Shown in pieces: positions 37,117-45,158 of a DNA stretch of 64,000 nt. Within the stretch, counting starts at the first letter, position 1. Each line of letters starts with the position of its first letter. The stretch comes from Nocardioides alkalitolerans DSM 16699 (GTDB lineage Bacteria; Actinomycetota; Actinomycetes; Propionibacteriales; Nocardioidaceae), in NCBI RefSeq assembly GCF_000426525.1, contig NZ_AUFN01000014.1, positions 124,001-188,000 on the forward strand. Direction: 5' to 3'. The notes beneath the pieces were generated by a model. That model ran no database searches and had not been told where the DNA came from. It saw only the letters and a program-made list of their open reading frames with translations. The translations under genes and the position numbers were made by a program.

Positions 37117-39207
37117 TCAGGCGCTCCAGACGACGGCCACGTCCAGTGCCTCGACGACGCCGCCGCGCACCCGGAGCGGGTTGACCTCGACGGCAGCGAG
37201 GTCCTCCCCGAGAGCGAGCGAGAGGTCCGCGATGCGGACGATGACGTCCGTCAGGTGGCCCAGGTCGACCGGCTCCGTCCCGCGGGCTCCCTCGAGCAAC
37301 GGCCACGCCCGCAACCGGCGCAACGCCTGCTCGACCTCGGAGGGGCCGGCGGGAAGGGCGAGACGCTGGACGTCCTGCATGACCTCGGCCCAGATGCCGC
37401 CGAGGCCGACGGCGAGCACGTTGCCCCAGCCGGGTTCCCTCACGACCCCGACGAGGAGGTCCACCCCGTCGGGGCGCATCGGGCTCACCAGGAGGCCCTG
37501 CACCGCGGCGTCGGGCAGCGCCGCACGGACGTCGACCAGCATGCGGGCGGCCCGCTCCTCCACGTCGGCGGAGGCGACGCCGAGCGCCACTCCCCCGACG
37601 TCGCTCTTGTGGAGGATGTCGTCGGAGACGATCTTGATCGCCGTGGGGTCGTCCCAACCGGCTGCGGCCCGCGCGGCCTCGGCCGCGGTCGGCACGACGA
37701 CACCGGGGACCATCGGCACGCCGGCCTGCTCGAGCAGCGGCCGGCACGTGGCCTCGGACCACGTGCCGGTGGGCGGGGCCTCGAGGGTGAGCGTCGGCAG
37801 GTGGCGGGGCGCCACCTCGTGCCGGTCGCGGGTCCACCCCTGGATCGCGTGCACGGCCGGGAGCACCCGGTCGACCCCGCCGAAGACGGCGGGCACTCCG
37901 AGCTCGCGACGGATCTCCCGCACCCGCGGCGAGAGGTGCCGCACGGTGGTGTTCACCAGGATGGTGGGCGTCCCCGACGCCGCGGCGACCTCGGAGAGGT
38001 GGCGCACCGCGTCCCGCCCCCACGCGACGTTCTCGGCCTGGTGGTCGATCTCCTGGGCGGCGACGACGATCCCGATGCCGGGGTCGCGGGCGACGACCTC
38101 GAGGGCGTTCCCGAACAACATCGCGTCGGCGACGGCCGCGCCGGTGACGTCGAGCGGGTTGTGGGCGACGGCGAAGTCGGGGAGCAGCGCCCCGAGCTCG
38201 CCCACCGTGCCCGGCGTCAGGTCCGGGAGCACGAGCCCGAGGTCCTCGGCGAGGTCGGCGACGATGTCGCAGGTGCCACCGGAGAGGGTCAGCAGGGCGA
38301 GCCCGCCGTCGACGGGGCCGGTGTGGGCGAAGGTGTCGGCGACGACGAGCAGGTCCTCGAGGGAGGACACCCGCACCACTCCGGCCGCGCGCAGGAACGC
38401 GTCGATCACCGCGTCGTTGCCGACCAGGGACCCGGTGTGGGCGAGCGCCGCGCGCGCCGCGGCCTCGCTGCGACCCACCTTGAGGCAGACGACCAGCTTG
38501 TCCGCGTCACGGGCCCGGCGGCACGCGGCGAGGAACGCGGACGGGTCCTGGAACGTCTCGGCGAACACGGCGATCACCGAGGTGGCCGCGTCCTGCGCCA
38601 GGAAGTCGACCACGTCCGCGAGGTTGACGTCCATCTCGTTGCCGGTGCTCACCGCGAAGCTGAGGCCGACGTCGAACGACCGCGCCATGTTCATGAGCTG
38701 GATCGTCACGTTGCCGCTCTGCGACGCGATCGCCACGGAGCCGGACCGCAGCTCCTCGCCGGGCGGGAACGGCTTGAGCGCCGTGCGGGCGGCGATGTTG
38801 ACGTACCCGAGCGAGTTCGGACCGAGCACCGACATGCCGTGGGTGCGGCACAGCTCGGCGAGCTCCTCCTGGACCGCCCGGCCCTCCTCCCCCATCTCGG
38901 CGAAGCCCGAGCTGAGCACGACGGCGTTCTTCACGCCGGCGGCGGCGACGTCGCGCATCGCGGGCAGCACGGCCGCGCTCGGCACCATGACGTAGGCCAG
39001 GTCGGGCACCACCGGCAGGTCGTGCACGCTCCGGTGCACCTCCGTGCCGTGCGCCGTGCCGCCCTTGGGGTTGACGAGGAACAGCTGCCCGTCGAAGCCG
39101 ATGACGTCGAGGGCCTCGTTGATCCGGGTCGACCAGCTGGAGCGGTCGCTGGCTCCGACGAGCGCCACGGAACGTGGCTCGAGCAGGCCGCTGAGGCGGT
39201 GGTTCAT
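37117..39207 (-). CDS. Acyl-CoA synthetase, NDP-forming (acetate-CoA ligase family)
   Basis: A 696-residue fusion of the two subunit types of NDP-forming acyl-CoA synthetases. Residues 1-130 are the CoA-binding Rossmann domain (LLEPRSVALVGASDR, VLSSGFAEMGEEG, LGPNSLGYVN). The middle ligase domain has the phosphohistidine loop in AALAHTGSLVGND. The C-terminal ATP-grasp part has KIVSDDILHKSDVGGVALG and VNPLRVRGG. It conserves energy when activating or releasing acids. Last gene of the ALDH-SDR-SDR operon, 33 bases after the SDR stop. Confidence 0.92.
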   Translation of the reverse strand: MNHRLSGLLEPRSVALVGASDRSSWSTRINEALDVIGFDGQLFLVNPKGGTAHGTEVHRSVHDLPVVPDLAYVMVPSAAVLPAMRDVAAAGVKNAVVLSSGFAEMGEEGRAVQEELAELCRTHGMSVLGPNSLGYVNIAARTALKPFPPGEELRSGSVAIASQSGNVTIQLMNMARSFDVGLSFAVSTGNEMDVNLADVVDFLAQDAATSVIAVFAETFQDPSAFLAACRRARDADKLVVCLKVGRSEAAARAALAHTGSLVGNDAVIDAFLRAAGVVRVSSLEDLLVVADTFAHTGPVDGGLALLTLSGGTCDIVADLAEDLGLVLPDLTPGTVGELGALLPDFAVAHNPLDVTGAAVADAMLFGNALEVVARDPGIGIVVAAQEIDHQAENVAWGRDAVRHLSEVAAASGTPTILVNTTVRHLSPRVREIRRELGVPAVFGGVDRVLPAVHAIQGWTRDRHEVAPRHLPTLTLEAPPTGTWSEATCRPLLEQAGVPMVPGVVVPTAAEAARAAAGWDDPTAIKIVSDDILHKSDVGGVALGVASADVEERAARMLVDVRAALPDAAVQGLLVSPMRPDGVDLLVGVVREPGWGNVLAVGLGGIWAEVMQDVQRLALPAGPSEVEQALRRLRAWPLLEGARGTEPVDLGHLTDVIVRIADLSLALGEDLAAVEVNPLRVRGGVVEALDVAVVWSA

Positions 39208-39240
39208 GGAGCTCCTTCGAAGGGGGGACGCGGCAGGAGC

Positions 39241-40035
39241 TCAGGCGCGGGTGCCGCGCCAGGCCATCGTGCCGCCGTCCACCGGCACGTTGGCGCCGGT
39301 GAGGAAGCTCGCCTCGGAGGAGGCGAGGAAGCACACGACGTTGGCCAGCTCGTCCGGGTCACCGGCCCGCGGGATGAGGTGGTTGCCGGTCATCTGCCGC
39401 AGCTGGGCGTCGGGGTCGGCGGCCGTCGCGATGCGGTGCCGGGCCATCGGGGTGTCGAACGACCCGGGCGAGAAGCTGTTGCAGCGCACGTCGGGCGCGA
39501 GCGAGATGGCGCACGACCGGGTGAGCTGGATGACGGCGCCCTTGCTCGCGGCGTACGCGGGCGACGGGTAGCCGGTCATGCCCGAGACGGAGGCGGCGTT
39601 GATGACCGACGGCGACCTCGTGGAGCGCCGCAGGATCGGCGCCGCGCGCTGCGTCGCGAGCCAGACCGCCTTGAGGTTCACCGCCATCACGGCGTCCCAC
39701 GAGTCCTCGCTCAGGGTGTCGAACGTGGCGTCCGACTGGAAGGTGACGTCGAGGATGCCGGCGTTGTTCACCAGGGTGTCGAGCCCGCCCATGGCGTCCA
39801 CCGCGTCGTCGACCATCCCGCGGACCTCGTCGGGCCGGCGCAGGTCGACCACCAGCACGGTGGCCTCCGCACCCGCCGCGACCACCTCGGCGGCGACCTG
39901 CTCGGCCGCCGCGGCGTCGACGTCCGCGACGGTCACGTGGGCCGCTCCCCGGCGCGCGGCACCGAGGGCGATCGCCCGCCCCAGGCCCTGGGCGGCGCCC
40001 GTGACCAGCCAGCTCGAGTCCAACGGGGTGTTCAT
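39241..40035 (-). CDS. SDR family oxidoreductase (copy 1)
   Basis: A 264-residue short-chain dehydrogenase with the cofactor loop VTGAAQGLGRAI, NNAGI, the catalytic Ser in NAASVSGMTG and Tyr-x3-Lys in YAASK. Asp in VADVDAAAA after strand 2 favours NAD over NADP. It overlaps the previous SDR by ATGA. In this operon it would oxidise an alcohol of the pathway, possibly making the ketone used by the BVMO. Confidence 0.92.
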   Translation of the reverse strand: MNTPLDSSWLVTGAAQGLGRAIALGAARRGAAHVTVADVDAAAAEQVAAEVVAAGAEATVLVVDLRRPDEVRGMVDDAVDAMGGLDTLVNNAGILDVTFQSDATFDTLSEDSWDAVMAVNLKAVWLATQRAAPILRRSTRSPSVINAASVSGMTGYPSPAYAASKGAVIQLTRSCAISLAPDVRCNSFSPGSFDTPMARHRIATAADPDAQLRQMTGNHLIPRAGDPDELANVVCFLASSEASFLTGANVPVDGGTMAWRGTRA

Positions 40036-40880
40036 TCCGTTCTCCGTCCCGCTTCGCGCAGCCCACCCTGGGCGGCGTACTTCTCGTCGGCCATGGCGGA
40101 CGGGCCGCCCGCGCCGGTCATGCCGGCGTCGACGGGCAGCACCACGCCCGTGACGTAGGCGGCGTCGTCGCTGGCCAGGTACAGCACTCCCCGGGCGACG
40201 TCGTCGGGCTGCAGTGCGCGCCCCATGTACGACGACCGGTCGAGGGCCGTCTCGGCTCCCGCGAGGTCGTCGGCGCCACCGGCGACCAGGTCGGCGGTCA
40301 TCTGCGAGACGACCGCACCGGGGATGACGACGTTGCAGCGCACGCCGTGGCGACGCAGCTCGGCGGCGACGGAGTGCGAGAGGCCGATGATCCCGGCCTT
40401 CACGCCCGAGTAGACGTGCGCGCCCACCCCGCCCATGACCGCCGCGGGGCTCGACGTCGAGATGATGACGCCGCTCCCCTGCGGCTTCATGACCCGGGCC
40501 GCGTGCTTCATCCCGCACAGCACCCCCCGCAGGTTGACCGCCACGGTGAGGTCGGCGTCCTCCAGGCTCGTGCGGTCGATCGGGCCGACCGCGCCGATGA
40601 TGCCGGCGTTGTTGAACATGACGTCGAGGCGACCGAAGCGCTCGACGGCCGTGTCGACCAACCGGGCCACGTCGGACTCGACCGTCACGTCGGTGCGCAC
40701 GAAGACGACGTCCTCCGTGCCACCGGCCAGCTCGGCCGCCAGCCGCTCGCCCGCCTCGACCTGCAGGTCCCCGATCACGACCCGGGCACCCTCGGAATGC
40801 AGGAGCCGGGCGGTGCCGGCCCCGATGCCGTGGGCGCCGCCCGTGACGACGGCGACCTTGCCCGCCATCCGTCCCGTCAC
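40032..40880 (-). CDS. SDR family oxidoreductase (copy 2)
   Basis: A 282-residue short-chain dehydrogenase with VTGGAHGIGAGTA, FNNAGI, catalytic Ser in ISTSSPAAV and YSGVK. The Asp after strand 2 (VIGDLQVE) again suggests NAD. The GTG at 40880 overlaps the ALDH stop; a downstream ATG at 40868 is the alternative. It is only distantly similar to copy 1, so the two probably act on different alcohols or stereoisomers. Confidence 0.9.
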   Translation of the reverse strand: MTGRMAGKVAVVTGGAHGIGAGTARLLHSEGARVVIGDLQVEAGERLAAELAGGTEDVVFVRTDVTVESDVARLVDTAVERFGRLDVMFNNAGIIGAVGPIDRTSLEDADLTVAVNLRGVLCGMKHAARVMKPQGSGVIISTSSPAAVMGGVGAHVYSGVKAGIIGLSHSVAAELRRHGVRCNVVIPGAVVSQMTADLVAGGADDLAGAETALDRSSYMGRALQPDDVARGVLYLASDDAAYVTGVVLPVDAGMTGAGGPSAMADEKYAAQGGLREAGRRTE

Positions 40881-42322
40881 AGGCCGACCGCGATCGACTT
40901 GGTCTCGAGGAACGCCTTGAAGCCCTCCGGCCCCATCTCGCGCCCGATGCCCGACTGCTTGTAGCCGCCGAACGGGGAGCCGTAGGACTGCGGCATCCCG
41001 TTGATGCTGACCATCCCGGTGCGCACGCGTCGCGCCACGCGCACCGCGCGCTCGGCGTCGGCGCTCCACACCGAGCCGGAGAGGCCGTACACGGAGTCGT
41101 TCGCGATGGCGACGGCGTCGTCCTCGTCGTCGTACACGATCACGGCCATGACGGGACCGAAGATCTCCTCCTGGGCCACGCGCATGGAGTTGTGGACGCC
41201 GGCGAGGAGCGTCGGCGGCACGAACCAGCCGGCGGCGAGCTCGGAGGGCAGGACCAGCCGGTCGCCGCCCGTGACGACCCGCGCCCCCTCGTCGCGGCCG
41301 GTCGTGACGTAGCCCGCGACGCGGTCGCGCTGCCGCTCCGAGACCATCGGACCGATCATCGTGTCGGACGCCATCGGGTCGCCCACCCGGAGCGCCCGCA
41401 TGGCCTCGGCGAGCGCCTCCACCACCCGGGCCTCGAGCGACCGGGGCACCAGGACCCGGGTCTGGGCGATGCAGGCCTGTCCGTTGACCATCATCGCCAT
41501 CGGCAGCAGCGCCGGGACGACGGTGGCGACGTCGGCGTCCTCGAGCAGGATCGCGGCGGACTTCCCGCCGAGCTCGAGGGTGACGCGGGCGATCCGCTCG
41601 GCGGCGGTGGCCATGATCTTCTTGCCCGCCGCGCTGCTGCCGGTGAACGCGATCTTGTCGACGTCGGGGTGCGCCACGAGGTGCTGGCCGGCCTCGCGGT
41701 CGGCGGGCACGATGCTGAGCACGCCCTCGGGCAGCCCGGCCTCGAGCAGCGCGTCGGCGAAGGCGTACGCCGTCAGCGGCGTCTCCGGCGGGGGCTTGAG
41801 GATGATCGAGCACCCGGCGGCCAGGGCGGGTGCGAGCTTGAGCGACGGCGTGCTGAGCGGACCGTTCCACGGCGTGATGGCGGCGACGACACCGACCGGC
41901 TCCTGCGTCACCAGGCTGGCGTTCGTGCCGTCGGTGCGCGTCTCGTCGTACGCGAAGTCCCGCGCCATGTCCGCGTAGTACCGGGTGTGGCGGATGGGGT
42001 TCGGCACGTGGGCCTTCTCGCTGAACCACAGCGGGCAGCCCAGCTCGGAGGTGATGCTGACGGCGAGCTCCGGGGCCCGCTGCTCGAGCAGGTCGGCGGC
42101 CCGGTGGAGCACCTCCGCCCGCTCGGAGGGCGCGACCGAGGCCCACACGCCCGAGTCGAAGGAGGAACGGGCGGCCGCGACGGCGGCATCCATGTCGGCC
42201 GGGGTGCCGAGGGCTGCGGACCCCACCCGTCCACCGGTCGCGGGGTTGCGCACCTCGACGGTCTCGGAGCCTGCGGAGCGCTGCCAGCGACCACCGATGA
42301 ACAGCTCGGGGCGTTCGGTCAT
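40877..42322 (-). CDS. Aldehyde dehydrogenase
   Basis: A 481-residue NAD(P)-dependent ALDH. The catalytic Glu is in TLELGGKSAAI and the nucleophilic Cys in VNGQACIAQTRVLVP, with the cofactor loop FTGSSAAGKKI. The C-terminal GGYKQSGIGREMGPEGFKAFLETKSI is typical of the family. First gene of the minus-strand ALDH-SDR-SDR-synthetase operon. It can oxidise an aldehyde to the acid that the synthetase activates. Confidence 0.94.
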   Translation of the reverse strand: MTERPELFIGGRWQRSAGSETVEVRNPATGGRVGSAALGTPADMDAAVAAARSSFDSGVWASVAPSERAEVLHRAADLLEQRAPELAVSITSELGCPLWFSEKAHVPNPIRHTRYYADMARDFAYDETRTDGTNASLVTQEPVGVVAAITPWNGPLSTPSLKLAPALAAGCSIILKPPPETPLTAYAFADALLEAGLPEGVLSIVPADREAGQHLVAHPDVDKIAFTGSSAAGKKIMATAAERIARVTLELGGKSAAILLEDADVATVVPALLPMAMMVNGQACIAQTRVLVPRSLEARVVEALAEAMRALRVGDPMASDTMIGPMVSERQRDRVAGYVTTGRDEGARVVTGGDRLVLPSELAAGWFVPPTLLAGVHNSMRVAQEEIFGPVMAVIVYDDEDDAVAIANDSVYGLSGSVWSADAERAVRVARRVRTGMVSINGMPQSYGSPFGGYKQSGIGREMGPEGFKAFLETKSIAVGL

Positions 42323-42379
42323 GGACACGGGTGGGTCGACCTCCTCGGCGCCCGGCACGGACTGGTCCGCCCGCCGGTG

Positions 42380-42412
42380 CGACAATTGCTGATAATGAAA
42401 TGTAACGTAATC
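42380..42412. promoter_or_regulatory. AT-rich divergent promoter (ALDH / SnoaL-like)
   Basis: A 33-base AT-rich patch, reading ACAATTGCTGATAATGAAAT and continuing to GTAACGTAATCC, between the divergent ALDH and SnoaL-like genes. GATAAT is a possible -10 for the plus strand. GATAATG and CGTAATC form a loose inverted repeat. No adjacent regulator. Confidence 0.45.
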
Positions 42413-42457
42413 CATGGCGTGATCCCGCGCACACACGACCCCGGAACGGGAGACAGC

Positions 42458-42946
42458 ATGACCGGAACGACCAGCCCCGCGGACGACGACGGGCCGACGG
42501 CCGTCCTGGCCCGGCTCCGGGCGCTCGAGGACGCCGAGGCGACCCGCAACCACCTCCACGCCTACGCCGCCGCCCTCGACGCCCCGACGCCCGAGGCGGT
42601 GGCCGACCTCTTCACGCCCGACGGCGTGCTCCTCGTGGGCGGGGAGTCGTTCCGCGGCCGTGACGCCGTCGTCGAGTTCTACCGCTCGCGGATCGCGGCG
42701 GACCCCTCGGAGAAGCGGCACTTCATCACCAGCCCGCGGGTGCGCACGCTCGCACCCGGCCGCCTGGAGGTGGCGTCGTACTTCCTCTGGACGGCCCGCG
42801 CCGATCGCCGCTCGGTGCTCGGCTGGGGCACGTACCTCGACGAGGTGCGGGTCGTCGACGGCGTGGCCCTGTTCGCCATCAAGACGATCACGCCGCACGT
42901 CATGACCGACCTCGCGGCGGGCTGGCCGGCGTCGCCGGGCGACTGA
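42458..42946 (+). CDS. SnoaL-like/NTF2-fold protein
   Basis: A 162-residue cone-fold protein: an N-terminal helix with ALEDAEATRNHLHAYAAALDA, then VADLFTPDGVLLVGGESFRGRDAVVEFYRSRI and a beta-sheet half. The pattern fits SnoaL_4-type enzymes, which include dehydratases, isomerases and ring-opening hydrolases. Acidic and His residues line the expected pocket but no reaction can be fixed. RBS GGGAGA; divergent from ALDH. Confidence 0.78.
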   Translation: MTGTTSPADDDGPTAVLARLRALEDAEATRNHLHAYAAALDAPTPEAVADLFTPDGVLLVGGESFRGRDAVVEFYRSRIAADPSEKRHFITSPRVRTLAPGRLEVASYFLWTARADRRSVLGWGTYLDEVRVVDGVALFAIKTITPHVMTDLAAGWPASPGD

Positions 42947-42956
42947 ACCGCGCGGC

Positions 42957-43967
42957 TCATCGGAAGTGCGGCAGCACCTCGGTCTTGAACTTCTCCAGGG
43001 TGGCCAGCACCTGCTCCTGACCCAGCTCGTACCACTGCATGCGCAGCACGATGTGGGTCAGGCCCTGCTGCTCGAGGTCCTTGAGCGCCGCCACGGCACC
43101 CGCGGGGTCCGTGAAGAGGTAGGACGCGTCGGCGACCTCCTCCGCGGCGGAGTCGGTCTGGAGGTGGCGGTAGGCCTCGCCCTGCTGGGGGGCGTTGTAC
43201 GCGGCGTACTTCGCCGTGAGCGCCCCGCGGGCCGTGACGCCGATGTGGCGTGCGCGGTCGCGGTCGTCGTCGAGGACGAGCTCGCGCCGTACGACGAGCT
43301 CCGAGGTCGACTTGCCGAGACGCTCGCGCTCGGCGCGGTAGTGGCCCAGCACCTGCGCGAGCTTCTCCGGCGTGACGTGCGGCGGCACGATCCAGGCGTC
43401 GCCCAGCCGGGCCGCACGCTGGGCGCCCGTCTTGTGGGGACCGGCCCCGATCCACACGGGCGGACCACCGGGCTGCACGGGGGCGAGGCTGATGCGCTGG
43501 TCCTTCACGCGGAAGTGCTCGCCGTCGAAGGTCGTGTCCTGCCCCGACCACAGCTGGCGGATGAGCGTGATGCTCTCCTCGTAGCGACCCACGCGGTCGC
43601 CCATGGGGATCCCGAACGACTCGAACTCGTTCTCGCGGTAGCCCATCCCGAAGCCGGCGACCGCGCGCCCACCGGTGAGGTGGTCGAGGGTGGCGAACTC
43701 CTCCGCCACCTCGACGGGGTGGCGCAGCGGCAGGATGAACATGTTGGTGCCGAGGGTCATCTCACCGGCGTCCTGGGCGAGGGCCGAGAGCAGCGGCACC
43801 GGCTGCAGCGTCGGCATGCTGCCGAGGTAGTGCTGGAGCACCCAGATCGAGGAGATGCCGGCGTCCGAGGCCGCCCTGACCTGCTCGCGCATCATCGAGA
43901 TCCGTGAGGCCGGGACCACGCCCGGCGGGAAGTCGTTCATGATGGCCAGGCCGAACTTGAGCGTCAT
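42957..43967 (-). CDS. LLM-class flavin-dependent oxidoreductase
   Basis: A 336-residue bacterial-luciferase-like (alpha/beta barrel) protein, from KFGLAIMNDFPPGVV through LSALAQDAGEMTLGTNMFILPLRHPVEVAEEFATLDHLTGGRAVAGFGMGYRENEFESFG, the usual core block. Such enzymes use FMN or F420. In actinobacterial catabolic clusters they act as monooxygenases or F420-dependent dehydrogenases. The cofactor cannot be decided. It is convergent with the SnoaL-like gene. Confidence 0.9.
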   Translation of the reverse strand: MTLKFGLAIMNDFPPGVVPASRISMMREQVRAASDAGISSIWVLQHYLGSMPTLQPVPLLSALAQDAGEMTLGTNMFILPLRHPVEVAEEFATLDHLTGGRAVAGFGMGYRENEFESFGIPMGDRVGRYEESITLIRQLWSGQDTTFDGEHFRVKDQRISLAPVQPGGPPVWIGAGPHKTGAQRAARLGDAWIVPPHVTPEKLAQVLGHYRAERERLGKSTSELVVRRELVLDDDRDRARHIGVTARGALTAKYAAYNAPQQGEAYRHLQTDSAAEEVADASYLFTDPAGAVAALKDLEQQGLTHIVLRMQWYELGQEQVLATLEKFKTEVLPHFR

Positions 43968-44010
43968 GCGGTCCTCCGGATCGAATCCATCCTATTGATG
44001 ATCATGGACC

Positions 44011-45153
44011 CTAGGGGGCCGCGTCGGTCCCCGCAAGCGCTGCCGCCCGTCGCAGTGCGAACCCGCACCCCGCGACCATCTCCTCGACGATCGCGGCGGT
44101 GGGCCGCAGCTCGCGCAGCGAGCCCACGACCTGCCCCACGAAGAAGGACTGGAGCGCGGTGGCGCCCGGGTCGCCGTCGGCCGCCGCCTCGTCCACCAGG
44201 GCGAAGGCGTCCTTGGCCAGCAGGAGCTGAAGCGGCATGCCGAGCGGCTCGGGCGCGCCGCTCCCCTCCCAGGCGTCGTGCCAGGCACTGCGCAGCTGGC
44301 GGGCGTGCTTGCCCGTCCGGGCGCGCGACCTGACGGTGTCGCCGCTGCCGGCGGCGAGCAGCTTGCGCTTGAGCGAGGCGGCGCTGATGTCCTCCTCGCT
44401 GCCGAGCCACACGGAGCCGCACCAGGCCCCGTCGGCCCCGAGCACGAGCGCGGCGGCCATCTGGGCGCCCGACGCGATGCCGCCCGCGGCGAGCACGGGT
44501 GCGCCCGCGGCGACGGCGACCACCTCGGGCGTCAGCACGGTCGTGGCGATGGTGCCCGTGTGGCCGCCGGCCTCGGTGCCCTGGGCGACCAGAAGGTCCA
44601 CCCCGGCGTCGAGCTGCTTGACCGCGTGCCGCGCGCTGCCGACGAGCCCGGCCACCACCGCACCCGCGGCGTGACCCCGCTCGACGAGGCGCGCCGGGGC
44701 CGGTCCGAGCGCGTTGGCGACGAGAGCGACCCCGTGGTCGACGATCACGTCGAGCAGGCCGTCGACCCCGGTCGGCGCCAGCGCGCCCACGGTGCCGTCG
44801 GCGGCGCCGAGACCCGCCCGGTACCGGTCGGCGGAGAGTCCGTGCGCGGCCAGCAGGTCGGCGACGAAGGCGAGGTGCTCGGCGGGCACCTGGGCCCGGA
44901 GGCTGGCGACGAGGTCGTCGGGCATCCCCTCGACCGAGGTCGCCGGCACGAGCAGGTCGACGCCGTACGGCGCTCCCCCGCAGCGCTGCTCGATCCAGGT
45001 GAGCTGGGCGTCGAGCTCGTCGGGACCCCAGGCCGTGGCGGCCAGGACACCGAGGCCGCCGGCCCGCGAGACCTCGGCCACGACGCCCGGGGAGCGACTG
45101 AACCCGACCAGGGGGTGCCGGATGCCGAGGAGCTCGGTGAGGGCGGTGCGCAC
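44011..45153 (-). CDS. Nitronate monooxygenase family protein (2-nitropropane dioxygenase-like)
   Basis: A 380-residue FMN TIM-barrel protein with LLGIRHPLVGFSRSPGVVAEVSRAGGLGVLAA, DLLVAQGTEAGGHTG and VLAAGGIASGAQMAAALVLGADG, which are the family's phosphate-binding and His-containing blocks. In catabolic clusters these proteins often act on acyl-CoA-like or enone substrates rather than nitronates. The GTG at 45153 lies 5 bases after the stop of the fused acyl-CoA dehydrogenase, so the two are co-transcribed. Confidence 0.87.
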   Translation of the reverse strand: MRTALTELLGIRHPLVGFSRSPGVVAEVSRAGGLGVLAATAWGPDELDAQLTWIEQRCGGAPYGVDLLVPATSVEGMPDDLVASLRAQVPAEHLAFVADLLAAHGLSADRYRAGLGAADGTVGALAPTGVDGLLDVIVDHGVALVANALGPAPARLVERGHAAGAVVAGLVGSARHAVKQLDAGVDLLVAQGTEAGGHTGTIATTVLTPEVVAVAAGAPVLAAGGIASGAQMAAALVLGADGAWCGSVWLGSEEDISAASLKRKLLAAGSGDTVRSRARTGKHARQLRSAWHDAWEGSGAPEPLGMPLQLLLAKDAFALVDEAAADGDPGATALQSFFVGQVVGSLRELRPTAAIVEEMVAGCGFALRRAAALAGTDAAP

Positions 45154-45158
45154 TCCCC

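Noticed and set aside
37255..40158. A 967-codon open frame on the plus strand opposite the synthetase and SDR genes
   Set aside because: It is a mirror of GC-rich codons of well-identified minus-strand enzymes; its translation is low-complexity (Gly, Arg, Asp, His) with no domain.
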